DNA of 64,000 nt from Chryseobacterium elymi (GTDB lineage Bacteria; Bacteroidota; Bacteroidia; Flavobacteriales; Weeksellaceae), in NCBI RefSeq assembly GCF_003385495.1, contig NZ_QNUH01000011.1, forward strand, positions 1 through 64,000, read 5' to 3'. The notes beneath the pieces were generated by a model. It saw nothing but the letters and a program-made list of their open reading frames with translations. It ran no database searches and was not told the DNA's origin. Positions 16,743 to 25,273 of the stretch are shown here, one piece after another (positions within the stretch are counted from its first letter, which is position 1; each line of letters opens with the position of its first letter). The position numbers and the translations under genes are program-made.

Positions 16743-17523
16743 TTAATTGAAGTGATTTTGACTTTTGAAAGATTATGAAAACTAAAAAGGGTTGTCGATA
16801 TTTGTTTTGCGAACTATATCAAAGACAACCCCATTATGTACTATGTATTTAGCAAAGATACGATAGAAGATGAAATAATTCCAAATTTACCAAAAGGCAA
16901 ACGAGGCTTTAAGCCAACAGCTCCTTTGGCTGAGATTATTAGCTGTACTTTGTACAAATTAAAGACAGGGATCAGTGGCACCTTTTGCCCGTTAGGAGTT
17001 TGTTCAGCCGTATTGTTCTTAGCTATAAAACAGTTTTTGGGCATTATAGAAATTGATGCAAACAAGGATCATGGAAAAGTTGTTGGATACAATTATTAAA
17101 AAAATATAAATCCTTGTTAGATCTCTCAAGTTCAGATCTGGACGGCAGTCATACCACGGCATTACGAGGCGGCGAAGAGGTAGGATATCAAGGGCGAAAA
17201 AAAAGAAAAACGACTAATACTTTATACCTAAGGTTTTGATTCTGTAGATCTACTTTTGGCTTGCGAACAAAAAGAAATAATTCCTAATATAGCATATAAC
17301 AGAAGAAATAATAGCCAATACACTGAGCGTATATTAGATAAAAAGCTTTATAGAGAACGATATTCGATCGAAAGAACAAATGCTTGGATGGATAGTTATC
17401 GAACTATTCTTAATCGATTTGAAACAACTGTTTCAAGTTGGATAGGATTTAATTTTATCGCATTCATAATCATTGCAATTAAGAAATTTATAAAAACTAA
17501 AAAGTCAAGATCACTTCATTAAT
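16743..17523 (+). mobile_element. Decayed IS5-superfamily insertion sequence
   Basis: The ends are visible: a 19-bp terminal inverted repeat at 16748-16766 and 17500-17518, with 18 of 19 bases matching (TGAAGTGAT.TTGACTTTT on the left). The 5-bp sequence TTAAT occurs directly outside both ends (16743-16747 and 17519-17523), a likely target duplication. Just inside the left end GGGTTGTC (16789-16796) and GACAACCC (16824-16831) form a hairpin before the transposase start. The direct repeat AAAACTAAAAAG occurs at 16778-16789 and 17493-17504. Inside is a broken DDE transposase gene. Confidence 0.8.
16836..17522 (+). pseudogene. Broken DDE transposase of the IS remnant
   Basis: The reading frame is split. 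The first piece (16836-17099) encodes the N-terminus (SKDTIEDEIIPNLPKGKRGF). The central piece continues in another frame around 17075-17240 with LDGSHT, which holds the first catalytic Asp, and GGEEVGYQGRKK. The last piece (17256-17522) holds YSIERTNAWMDSYR with the catalytic Glu and a C-terminal hydrophobic end. The region that should carry the second Asp (between about 17230 and 17245) is missing, and at least two frameshifts are present, so it cannot be active. The order and motifs are those of IS5-type transposases. Confidence 0.82.
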
Positions 17524-17596
17524 TTAATGATAAATATTATAAAATTCATTATTTGGTGATAAAAATTTTGTAGTTTTATTTATATTAAATTTAAGG

Positions 17597-19276
17597 ATGA
17601 GAAAGTTACTCTATTTATTCCCTTTATTCTTTTATTATTTCAGTTACGCACAATGTACAGGCTGCGGTGTTCAAAACCCTACCGATCCCAATTATCATTT
17701 TCCTGATAATACAACAGTCTGCTTTACTTCCGATATGACATTCAATAATCCGACGTTCGGGACAAATGCTAAGATTTGCATTGCTTCCGGTGTTACCTTG
17801 CAGTTTCAGAATAGTATAAGCGGAGCGGCCAATGCTCCTGTAAGCCTTGAAGTGCATGGAACACTCAATTTTAATCAGACCATAACGAGCGTTGCCAATC
17901 TCAATGTTCATGTTTTTGATACCGGGAATATAACAGTAGGCGGAGGGAATGGAAATCTCACCATTGACGGACAGATCAATGAAATTGTCAATGAGGGGCT
18001 TATAGAAATGGGAGTTTTGCAATTAGGGAATAATTCCACCAATAAGATTGATAATTTTGGAAATCTGAATATTAACGGAAACCTGAATATGAGCAGTTCT
18101 GCTACCACTTTATTCAGGAACGAAGGGGGCGGATTGATATTTATCGGCGGTAACTATGGGAATAACGAACAGAGTGTGTATGTCAATTGTGGTACCATTA
18201 TATCTCAGAACGGATTTAATATTAATGGTGGTAAAATTATCAATACTGGATTTTTTACAGTTGAGGGAGATATTAATTTGTCCGGAAGCAGTAGTGAAAT
18301 TTATAATTTTGGACTTTTTACTTCTACTGGAAATATGAATAATGCCCCTGCTGATGCTGTTATTTATAATGAAGGAGAACTGGCGCTGAACCAGTATCAA
18401 GGGGGAAATGCTGCCATTCAGGGACCTTCTTCATCTACAAAAAAAGGATATATAGTGTTGCAAAATCCTATTCAGGTGGGAAATGTGGCTGTGGGGCCCA
18501 ATCTCGATTTCAGAAGAACAACAGGTATTTCTGACCCAGGTACGGTCTTCATGAACAGTAATCCAACCTTTCTGACGAATGTTACCTATGATTGCGCTTC
18601 TACCAACAGCTGTAGTGCGCCTCTGATCATTAATCCCGGATTTTGTCCTGCCATTAATGGAGATTTCCCCCCAATGGCGGTAGATGATACCTATACTATT
18701 GCTGCAGGAGGATCTTCTGTGGGAATTGTACTGGATAACGATTTTGAAACGTATGGCGGAGCACAGGCAACCCTTTCCAATGTTATTTTATCTCAGGTAT
18801 CCACCTCAAATTCCAATATTTCATTGAATACTACGGATGGACATATTCTGGTAGCTCCGGGAACTCCTCCAGGCAATTATACTTTAGTCTATCAGATCTG
18901 TCAGACCGTTTCTCCGTCAAATTGTGACACGGCAACGGTAACTGTTACAATTCAGGGGACTTTACCTTGTTATAAACCTGCAGCTACAGCAGGAACTGTT
19001 CTTTCTCCGGATTTTGGAATTACTTCATTAAGCAGGGCAGATAAAGGAGCAAACAACTGGCCCGGCTTACGAAAAGGAGCTTGGGTTGTATTGGAATCGA
19101 AAAATAAAGGCTTTGTTCTTAACAGGCTTACCGATGCTCAGGTAGCAGCCATTCCACAGGCAGATCTTAAAGAAGGAATGATGGTTTACAATACCACACA
19201 AAATTGTCTGCAGGTCAATACTGACGGAACAGCTGCAGGTTGGAAATGTTTCAATACCCAAACCTGCCCGGATTAA
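17597..19276 (+). CDS. Large secreted surface-type protein
   Basis: A 559-residue exported protein with a Sec signal (residues 1-19, cut near YAQ). Residues 25-350 are Asn/Gly/Thr-rich with recurring short beta-strand units (patterns of INGNLNMS, IINTGFFTV, EIYNFGLFTS), which suggests a parallel beta-helix as in surface adhesins. Residues about 370-460 form an Ig/cadherin-like domain (DDTYTIAAGGSSVGIVLDNDF). The end, LKEGMMVYNTTQNCLQVNTDG, is a motif also present in the next gene's product and common in flavobacterial exported proteins. No type IX sorting domain is recognisable. Function is unknown; adhesion is a guess. It begins 74 bases after the IS remnant. Confidence 0.75.
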   Translation: MRKLLYLFPLFFYYFSYAQCTGCGVQNPTDPNYHFPDNTTVCFTSDMTFNNPTFGTNAKICIASGVTLQFQNSISGAANAPVSLEVHGTLNFNQTITSVANLNVHVFDTGNITVGGGNGNLTIDGQINEIVNEGLIEMGVLQLGNNSTNKIDNFGNLNINGNLNMSSSATTLFRNEGGGLIFIGGNYGNNEQSVYVNCGTIISQNGFNINGGKIINTGFFTVEGDINLSGSSSEIYNFGLFTSTGNMNNAPADAVIYNEGELALNQYQGGNAAIQGPSSSTKKGYIVLQNPIQVGNVAVGPNLDFRRTTGISDPGTVFMNSNPTFLTNVTYDCASTNSCSAPLIINPGFCPAINGDFPPMAVDDTYTIAAGGSSVGIVLDNDFETYGGAQATLSNVILSQVSTSNSNISLNTTDGHILVAPGTPPGNYTLVYQICQTVSPSNCDTATVTVTIQGTLPCYKPAATAGTVLSPDFGITSLSRADKGANNWPGLRKGAWVVLESKNKGFVLNRLTDAQVAAIPQADLKEGMMVYNTTQNCLQVNTDGTAAGWKCFNTQTCPD

Positions 19277-19293
19277 CCAAAAACTGAATAGTT

Positions 19294-19803
19294 ATGAAAA
19301 AAATAGTCTTAATCATTATAATAACAGCCTCCGGAATTTTTAATGCACAGGTTGCTTTAGGGAAAACTGTTTTAGAATCAACTTCATCATCTATTGAATT
19401 CGGGAGTGAGAACCGCGGGCTTGTTCTTCCCTGGGTAACTAATTCCTCGGGCATTCAGAATCCTGTGAATGGTACTCTGGTTTTTGATACTTCGGATATG
19501 AAGGTGAAAGTTTATCAGAATAACCTTTGGAAAGATCTTTCCGTAGATACAACAGGTACTGCTGATACAAGTCTGCAGGATGGTTTGGCAGATCAGCCTG
19601 ATGCAAAAGTTTCTGTAGGCACACCATCTTCCGTTTCAGGAATTCTGGTGCTGGAGGATAATAATAAGGCCATGATTTTACCGAAAGTAGCTTCTCCTCA
19701 TCTCAATATTATTTCTCCTGCAGCCGGCATGATGGTTTATGATACCCAGAAAAAGCAGTTAGCCGTTTTCAACGGAACAGTGTGGTCTTTTTGGGGCGAG
19801 TAA
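19294..19803 (+). CDS. Secreted protein of unknown function
   Basis: A 169-residue exported protein with a signal peptide (residues 1-19, IFNAQ). It contains two copies of a strand-rich unit: GLVLPWVTN...VNGTLVFDTSDMKVKVYQNN at about 48-85 and AMILPKVAS...AAGMMVYDTQKKQLAVFNG at about 125-165. The same unit closes the preceding protein, and the gene follows it by 17 bases, so the two are likely co-expressed and functionally linked at the cell surface. I do not know the role. It converges with the MFS gene, whose stop is 3 bases away. Confidence 0.75.
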   Translation: MKKIVLIIIITASGIFNAQVALGKTVLESTSSSIEFGSENRGLVLPWVTNSSGIQNPVNGTLVFDTSDMKVKVYQNNLWKDLSVDTTGTADTSLQDGLADQPDAKVSVGTPSSVSGILVLEDNNKAMILPKVASPHLNIISPAAGMMVYDTQKKQLAVFNGTVWSFWGE

Positions 19804-19805
19804 TT

Positions 19806-21368
19806 CTACATGATATTTCGTACTGCTATTTTTACAGGATGATACAACAGTAGCCCAATTGCAGTAATAAGAGCCAGCCAGAACAGACCCGTAAAAATTT
19901 CCATATTGGAAAGTAGAATAGACTGAGCTGTTATTTTAGCTTTAAAAGCACCGGCTGTCATGGATAAAGAATCATTAACCGGTAGTTTGGAAATATTGGC
20001 TCCAAAGATTTGACTCCACTGATTATAGAAGACAGGATTCGTATCCGTGAGATTAGCGCTAAGAGTGTCGGAATGTTTTAATGTTAAAAATAACATCAGA
20101 TTTTGCATCAAAGCATAACTGATAGCGGTTGTCCAGAAACGGGTGGTTGTTCCCAGCGCAGTAGCATTGGACACATATTCTTCCGGTGTTCCTGAAATTA
20201 AAAAGAAGACAAGCGGCGTAAATAATAATCCCTGAGCAGCTCCCTGCAGAAATAAGGGCGGGCAGATTGTAGAAAGGGTAGTGTCAGGATAAAAAGTATA
20301 CGTAAACCAGGCACAATCTATGGCCAGTAAAAGAAATCCTGTAAAGAAAACAATCCTTGAGGAAATTCCCCGAACCAAACAGATTCCCGATAAAAAAATA
20401 CCAATAAACGTCCCTGCCACATTCCAGTATTGAATATTGACAATATAGTCCCATGGCCATTTCCAGACCGTTGCCATAATGTTGTAAACATTGTTCAGGC
20501 CGGAACGGATCGGATAAAAAATAAAAAAAAGGATCATCCCGGCAATCACATTCTTTGAGCTGAATACTTCAAAATGAAAGATCGGTCTTTTGGAATTCCT
20601 TTGCTTGAGCATAAACAATCCTCCCGAAAGAAGAAATATAAAAAGAGACATGATAATGGTATCAGACTCAAACCACATCAGTCTTTTTCCGTAAATGATA
20701 GCATACCCTCCTGACTGAAGACAGGCCCACAACAGGAACCAACTTGTGGTGTCCAGTTGATAAAGTGGCATTTTAGGAAAAAATCGGTTGGTATTGAAAA
20801 GAACGATTCCGATAACCAGGACAAAAACATGAAAATAAACCATCATCAAGATCATATGCCGGAAATCATAATTTTCAATGCTTGATTTAAGTAGTGATGT
20901 AGTGACTGTTCCTCCTGTGAGCATGATGGTATACATGAAAAGATAGGCTATTACCTTAGCGTGTTTGGTTTTCAATTCAGCAATGATCAGCGGGAGAAAA
21001 ATAGCGCCTTCCAGCAGCCCGAAAATGCCTTCCAGAAATCTTATGACCAGTATGACCTGGTAATTGTTGGTAACCGAGAGGGCGTAAAGAATGATCACAG
21101 AAATGGAAGACATCAGCAAAACATAATATTTAACGCTGAAATAAGCCATAAACCTCTGTAAAACCAAAAGAGTGACCACAAAGGTTCCATACATCAAAAT
21201 CAATAAATACTGGATGTCATCTGAATCTACATCCATAAAAGAAGAAGTGAAGGCACTGTTGGAATGCAAAAGCGACAACAACATCAGGTGGGGAAATAGT
21301 GCCAACACCAGAAGCGGCAGCTTCAGCCATTGCGGGACCCATTTGTGATAAATTGTATTATGCTGCAT
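19806..21368 (-). CDS. MFS drug efflux transporter, inner-membrane part of a tripartite pump
   Basis: A 520-residue integral membrane protein with about 14 hydrophobic segments, consistent with the DHA2 (EmrB-like) subfamily. The sequence is less conserved than EmrB and the short loop motifs are degenerate. It follows HlyD-like and TolC-like genes on the same strand, matching an EmrAB-TolC type system that exports a hydrophobic compound through both membranes using the proton gradient. The 316-base gap to the HlyD gene is unusual and contains repeats. Substrate unknown. Confidence 0.82.
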   Translation of the reverse strand: MQHNTIYHKWVPQWLKLPLLVLALFPHLMLLSLLHSNSAFTSSFMDVDSDDIQYLLILMYGTFVVTLLVLQRFMAYFSVKYYVLLMSSISVIILYALSVTNNYQVILVIRFLEGIFGLLEGAIFLPLIIAELKTKHAKVIAYLFMYTIMLTGGTVTTSLLKSSIENYDFRHMILMMVYFHVFVLVIGIVLFNTNRFFPKMPLYQLDTTSWFLLWACLQSGGYAIIYGKRLMWFESDTIIMSLFIFLLSGGLFMLKQRNSKRPIFHFEVFSSKNVIAGMILFFIFYPIRSGLNNVYNIMATVWKWPWDYIVNIQYWNVAGTFIGIFLSGICLVRGISSRIVFFTGFLLLAIDCAWFTYTFYPDTTLSTICPPLFLQGAAQGLLFTPLVFFLISGTPEEYVSNATALGTTTRFWTTAISYALMQNLMLFLTLKHSDTLSANLTDTNPVFYNQWSQIFGANISKLPVNDSLSMTAGAFKAKITAQSILLSNMEIFTGLFWLALITAIGLLLYHPVKIAVRNIM

Positions 21369-21450
21369 AAGATGTGTAAATGCGATAATTGGTGATTATT
21401 AATTTAATGCGAAGGCATAGATATTTCTCACTATTTCATCGAAATAAAAT

Positions 21451-21544
21451 GCGGAAAGACAAAGAGCAGAATGTAAAAGTAAAAGGTAAGATGACAAACG
21501 CTAAAGAATAACCAAAAGCCTGTCGCTGCAGTCTCGTCTTTCCG
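21451..21544. repeat. 10-bp inverted repeat in the efflux operon gap
   Basis: GCGGAAAGAC at 21451-21460 is perfectly complementary to GTCTTTCCGC at 21535-21544, 74 bases apart, and the right arm is followed by a run of A. It lies between the MFS and HlyD genes. It may be a small decayed mobile element or an RNA structure in the operon transcript. Confidence 0.5.
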
Positions 21545-21610
21545 CTAAAAAAAATCTAATCTGGCTGTTATTGATGTAGAAATTGGATTTGTGATGTTTA
21601 CTATCTTTCA

Positions 21611-21658
21611 CTCTAAAACTCTAAAACTCTAAAACTCTAAAACTCTAAAACTCTAAAA
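21611..21658. repeat. Tandem repeat: six copies of CTCTAAAA
   Basis: Six perfect copies of an 8-bp unit occupy 48 bases. They lie in the non-coding gap of the efflux operon, 26 bases after the end of the HlyD coding region (minus strand). Such arrays can change copy number by slippage. Confidence 0.9.
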
Positions 21659-21684
21659 ACTTAAAACCCTCCCACACAAAAACT

Positions 21685-22731
21685 TTATATCTTCTTCGCG
21701 CTCACCAGGACATTCATTCCGGAAAGTAGTTTTTTGTTATTTTGATGGGTATCGAGAATGATTTTTACCGGAAATCTCTGTTCGATTTTGACAAAGTTTC
21801 CCGTAGCATTATCAGGCTTTACCAGAGAAAACTGTGAGCCTGATGCTGGTGATACAGAAACTACTTTTCCTTTAAACTCAATTTCAGGATAGGCATCTGC
21901 AGTAATTGTTACTTCCTGCTTCGTGTCGATTTGTCCGAGTTGTGTCTCCTTATAGTTGGCAATGATCCATTTTTCCTTGCTTACCATTTGTACCAGAGCC
22001 TGGCCTTCTTTGATCAGCTGTCCTTCCTGGATTGTTTTTCTGCCTACCCAGCCATCGTAAGGAGCGGTGATCACGGTATATGAAAGAAAAAGTCTGGCAT
22101 TGTTCAGGTTTGCATAGTTCTGCTGGATCTGGCTTTTTACCGGAGCCACTTTAGTCTGCTGTTCATTAGCACCGGCCTTTACTGAATTTTTTTGCTGTTC
22201 TAAGGCTAAAAGATTAGCTTTTGCCTGTTCATAAGAAGCTTTTACATTCTCAAACTGCTGTTCGGTTGCGGCATCTTCAGACACCAGGTTTTTATATCTT
22301 TTAAAATCCTGTTCCGTTCTCCATATATCAATTTTTGCTGAAGCTATTTTGGCATCAATGATCTTTGAATCACTTTCCTTTGTATTGACACCGCTCTCAA
22401 TGGTTGTGATATTTTCTGCGTTGGCATGAAGGCCAGCCTCAGCCATTTTTACCTGGTTGATGAACTCTCTGTTGTCGATCACGACTAGGGTATCTCCTTT
22501 GTGCACGAACTGGTTTTCTTCAAACCGTATCTTTTTAATGAATCCCGAAACCTTACTGGAAACCGGGGTAATATACTGTTCGATCTGGGCATCGTTCGTG
22601 GTGACGTTTTTTCTTGAGAAGAGATAGAAACTTACCATGCCTGTGATGCCGCTGATGATCAGGATCCAGGCCAGAAGTGTAATTGACTTGTTGATTCTTT
22701 TTTCCTTTTGTGTCAGTTGTTTCTTTGCCAT
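21685..22731 (-). CDS. HlyD/EmrA family membrane fusion protein
   Basis: A 348-residue periplasmic adaptor with one N-terminal membrane anchor (about 14-36), a biotinyl-lipoyl-like domain split by a long coiled coil (about 75-185, with many Gln/Glu/Lys heptads), and a beta-barrel end with YTVITAPYDGWVGRKTIQEGQ. NVTTNDAQIEQYITPVSSKVSGFI is the classic opening of EmrA-type proteins. It links the MFS transporter to the TolC channel. It starts 5 bases after the tolC-like gene stop, so the two are co-transcribed. Confidence 0.93.
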   Translation of the reverse strand: MAKKQLTQKEKRINKSITLLAWILIISGITGMVSFYLFSRKNVTTNDAQIEQYITPVSSKVSGFIKKIRFEENQFVHKGDTLVVIDNREFINQVKMAEAGLHANAENITTIESGVNTKESDSKIIDAKIASAKIDIWRTEQDFKRYKNLVSEDAATEQQFENVKASYEQAKANLLALEQQKNSVKAGANEQQTKVAPVKSQIQQNYANLNNARLFLSYTVITAPYDGWVGRKTIQEGQLIKEGQALVQMVSKEKWIIANYKETQLGQIDTKQEVTITADAYPEIEFKGKVVSVSPASGSQFSLVKPDNATGNFVKIEQRFPVKIILDTHQNNKKLLSGMNVLVSAKKI

Positions 22732-22736
22732 AGTTT

Positions 22737-24074
22737 TTATAAGTTTCCAATCGTGTACTGGAGTTGATAATATTTTAGTTGTCGGTTAATTTTTACGGAA
22801 ATAAGATTGGATTCAGCTTCCAGATAAGCATTATCTGCATCGATGAGTTCTGTGATCAGGCTTAGTTTATTCGCATATTTTGTCCTTACAATGCGGTAGT
22901 TTTCTTTGGCCTGGCCAATGGCTTCTTCGGCAATCTTTACTTTCTGATCGGTTTCTTCGAATTTTTTATAAGCTTCATAAACAGAGTGTCTTACCTTTTC
23001 ATCATTCTCTTCAATCTGGAGCTTTGCCAGATCAATACTTTCCCGGGCTTCCTGCATCTTGTATTTGTTTTTATACAGATTTTCGATGGGATAAGTAAGA
23101 TTCACTCCAAGCATTCCCAAACGGTAGGCGTAAGGCTCAGGAGGGAAAAACATCATATTGGGATACTTAATAAAATATTCTCCACTTGCGGTAATTTTGG
23201 GTAAATAAATCGCTTTTGTAATTTTCTGATCCAGTTCTTTTAACGAAAGATTTTTATGGGTTATTTCTACGGATTCGTTTTTATTTAAAGCAGTTTCCGT
23301 CAGTTCATCAATATAGGGAATCGTAGCTCTGTCGGAGATAAGATCCTCCGTATCTACATGCATTTCCTGGGTTTCCGGAAGAGAAAGAATGGTTTTAAGC
23401 TTGTGTTCAGCAATTTGTATATCATTGTCCAGTTCTGTCCAGCTCATGGTGTGGTTGGAAAGCTGCAAAGACGTCCTCAAAACTTCATTTACTGTAACAA
23501 CTCCATTGGCTTTTAAAGCTTTTACCTGCTTGATATTGACAGAGTCTTCCTTCATTTTATCATTAATAAGACTTTGCTGCTCCTTTAAATGATGAATCTG
23601 AAGAAAAGCGGTAATGATCTCCATTTTAAGCTGTCTTTCATCCTGATGGGTTCTCAAAGCTGAAATTTCGGTATCAATAGATGCTTTTTTCTCTGCATTC
23701 CTGATTTTTCCGCCCATATACACCGGAATTGATGCCGAAAGGGTAAAATCATACATTCCGTTAATAACATCATATTTTGTGGCTTTATTGAAAAAGCCGT
23801 TTTGATGCTGGAAAAGATTGGTTACCTGATTATAGCTGGTGTGAAATTCTATATCCGGAAGTTTTTCCATAGCAAGGTCTTTTTCCCTGGTGGCAGACAT
23901 TTCTTTTTTTAAGTGGCTTATCTGTATATTTTTATTGTTTTTTAAGCCGGTCTCAATAGCCTTCTGAAGACTCAGATGCTGGTAGTCGATCATTTGTGAG
24001 TGTAAAAAACTGCCTGTCAGCAGTAAGCACAACGCTATGCACCGATATCTGCCAGCGTTAAATGTCATATTCAT
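22737..24074 (-). CDS. TolC family outer-membrane efflux protein
   Basis: A 445-residue outer-membrane channel with a signal peptide (about residues 1-25) and two copies of the coiled-coil/beta repeat of the TolC fold, seen as long Lys/Glu/Gln helices around residues 40-75 and 300-420 (LAKLQIEENDEKVRHSVYEAYKKFEE). It forms the exit duct of the tripartite pump with the downstream HlyD and MFS proteins. As the first gene of the operon it faces the AraC-type regulator divergently. The start could be the ATG at 24074 or the one two codons later. Confidence 0.92.
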   Translation of the reverse strand: MNMTFNAGRYRCIALCLLLTGSFLHSQMIDYQHLSLQKAIETGLKNNKNIQISHLKKEMSATREKDLAMEKLPDIEFHTSYNQVTNLFQHQNGFFNKATKYDVINGMYDFTLSASIPVYMGGKIRNAEKKASIDTEISALRTHQDERQLKMEIITAFLQIHHLKEQQSLINDKMKEDSVNIKQVKALKANGVVTVNEVLRTSLQLSNHTMSWTELDNDIQIAEHKLKTILSLPETQEMHVDTEDLISDRATIPYIDELTETALNKNESVEITHKNLSLKELDQKITKAIYLPKITASGEYFIKYPNMMFFPPEPYAYRLGMLGVNLTYPIENLYKNKYKMQEARESIDLAKLQIEENDEKVRHSVYEAYKKFEETDQKVKIAEEAIGQAKENYRIVRTKYANKLSLITELIDADNAYLEAESNLISVKINRQLKYYQLQYTIGNL

Positions 24075-24115
24075 AATTTATTTAAAGGATTTTTGCTAAA
24101 ATGATTTTGATGCTG

Positions 24116-24123
24116 CAAAGTTA
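24116..24123 (-). promoter_or_regulatory. -7 box of the efflux operon promoter
   Basis: On the minus strand TAACTTTG fits TAnnTTTG, 41 bases before the TolC start codon. Confidence 0.5.
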
Positions 24124-24124
24124 A

Positions 24125-24142
24125 GGTGCGAAGTATCGGACC
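24125..24142. promoter_or_regulatory. Candidate operator in the efflux/AraC divergent region
   Basis: GGTGCGA and TCGGACC form an imperfect dyad (six of seven pairs) around a 4-base centre, directly upstream of the efflux -7 box. Its GC content stands out from the surroundings. Binding by the adjacent AraC-type regulator is an inference. Confidence 0.4.
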
Positions 24143-24211
24143 TGATTTGTGAAAGCAGAAAAAGATTTGCTCATTTACGCCAATCTGAAATTTTCTTTAT
24201 ACCTTTATTGT

Positions 24212-25015
24212 ATGAATGACAGCCATTTTAAAGCGGTAGAAGATGATGATGCAGAATTTTATGTGTATAATGTGCTTACAGGAGATGTCACCACAGATAT
24301 TCATCATCACAGTTCTGCCCAATTGGTATATGCAGAGGGCGGAATCGTCCATGTTTTTACTGATCTAAAACATTGGTATCTTCCGGCAAGATGCTTTATG
24401 TGGATCCCGGCGGGAACGCCGCATTATATTTTCTCAACCAGCCCAAAAGTAGATTTATACAATTTTTATTTTAAAAAAGAGGAGAATGAAAGTGGCTTCT
24501 TTGATGAAATTAATATCTACTCGGTCAGTCACTTGCTTAGGGAAATGATCTTGTATACCAAAGACTGGGATGGGAAAATCACAAAAAATGATGGTGCTAA
24601 ATATTATTTCCTTAAAGCCTTAAAAGGAATTCTTCCCGAAAAAAGAGATAAAAAGCTGGCTTTTCCGGTTCAGCATCCTTTTCCAAAAGATGAAACCCTT
24701 CTGAAGATTGCCAAATACATCCATGCTAACCTTGAAAAACCTCTTACCATTGAATCTACGGCGAAAGAATTCGGAATGAGCACCAGAACTCTCTCTCGGA
24801 AGTTTAAAGAGATTTTAGGTATGAATTACGTCCGTTTTCTGCGGGCTCTGAGAATCACCCGTTCATTGGAATTAATGTTGGAAGGCAAATACAATATGTA
24901 CGAAATAGCAATGATGGTAGGGTATAACAGCCTTTCTTCATTCAGTAATATCTTTAAAAAAGTAATCGGGGTACCGCCTACGGAATATCAGCAGAAACTG
25001 AGAGGAGATAAGTAA
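24212..25015 (+). CDS. AraC family transcriptional regulator
   Basis: A 267-residue regulator with an N-terminal cupin-like ligand domain (about 20-110; TDIHHHSSAQLVYAEGGIVHVF and the phrase WIPAGTPHYIF) and a C-terminal double helix-turn-helix (about 165-262; FGMSTRTLSRKFKEILG and VGYNSLSSFSNIFKKVIGVPPTEYQ). It is transcribed away from the TolC-HlyD-MFS operon and is its most likely regulator; AraC proteins with this cupin type usually act as activators responding to small molecules. I prefer the ATG at 24212 over the GTG at 24149, because the cupin begins here and a near-consensus -7 box, TACCTTTA, lies at 24200-24207. Confidence 0.9.
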   Translation: MNDSHFKAVEDDDAEFYVYNVLTGDVTTDIHHHSSAQLVYAEGGIVHVFTDLKHWYLPARCFMWIPAGTPHYIFSTSPKVDLYNFYFKKEENESGFFDEINIYSVSHLLREMILYTKDWDGKITKNDGAKYYFLKALKGILPEKRDKKLAFPVQHPFPKDETLLKIAKYIHANLEKPLTIESTAKEFGMSTRTLSRKFKEILGMNYVRFLRALRITRSLELMLEGKYNMYEIAMMVGYNSLSSFSNIFKKVIGVPPTEYQQKLRGDK

Positions 25016-25220
25016 GTTGTGGAGAGTAGGAGAGTTTGAGAGTTTTTTGGAGGTTCCGTGATTTGTTATATAGAGTAGCGTTGAGGAATTCAATGGAAAA
25101 AGAAATAAATATTTACCTCAAGCTTTTCCTGACCCTAATTCTCCTTCCTTGAAGGGGTGGATTTTTGCAACGCAAAAAGACGGGGTAGTTAAAAAGATAT
25201 CAATACAACAAATACAAAAA
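25016..25220. other. Intergenic region with a short hairpin repeat
   Basis: No gene is supported. The first 60 bases are GA-rich. At 25151-25190 GAAGGGGTGG and ACGGGGTAGTT flank a small hairpin, TTTTTGC-AAC-GCAAAAA at 25162-25178. This looks like a degenerate copy of a short interspersed palindromic element, but no second copy is in the window. Confidence 0.45.
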
Positions 25221-25221
25221 A

Positions 25222-25245
25222 AAACCACTTCAAAGGAAGTGGTTT
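25222..25245 (-). terminator. Terminator of the rpsF-rpsR-rplI operon
   Basis: The stem AAACCACTTC / GAAGTGGTTT is perfect, with a 4-base loop. On the minus strand it is followed by a long T run, 29 bases after the rplI stop. Confidence 0.9.
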
Positions 25246-25273
25246 ATATATTTGAGAAAATCTCTTTAGAATC

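Noticed and set aside
21611-21658. CRISPR-like array
   Set aside because: The unit is 8 bp without spacers; it is a simple tandem repeat.
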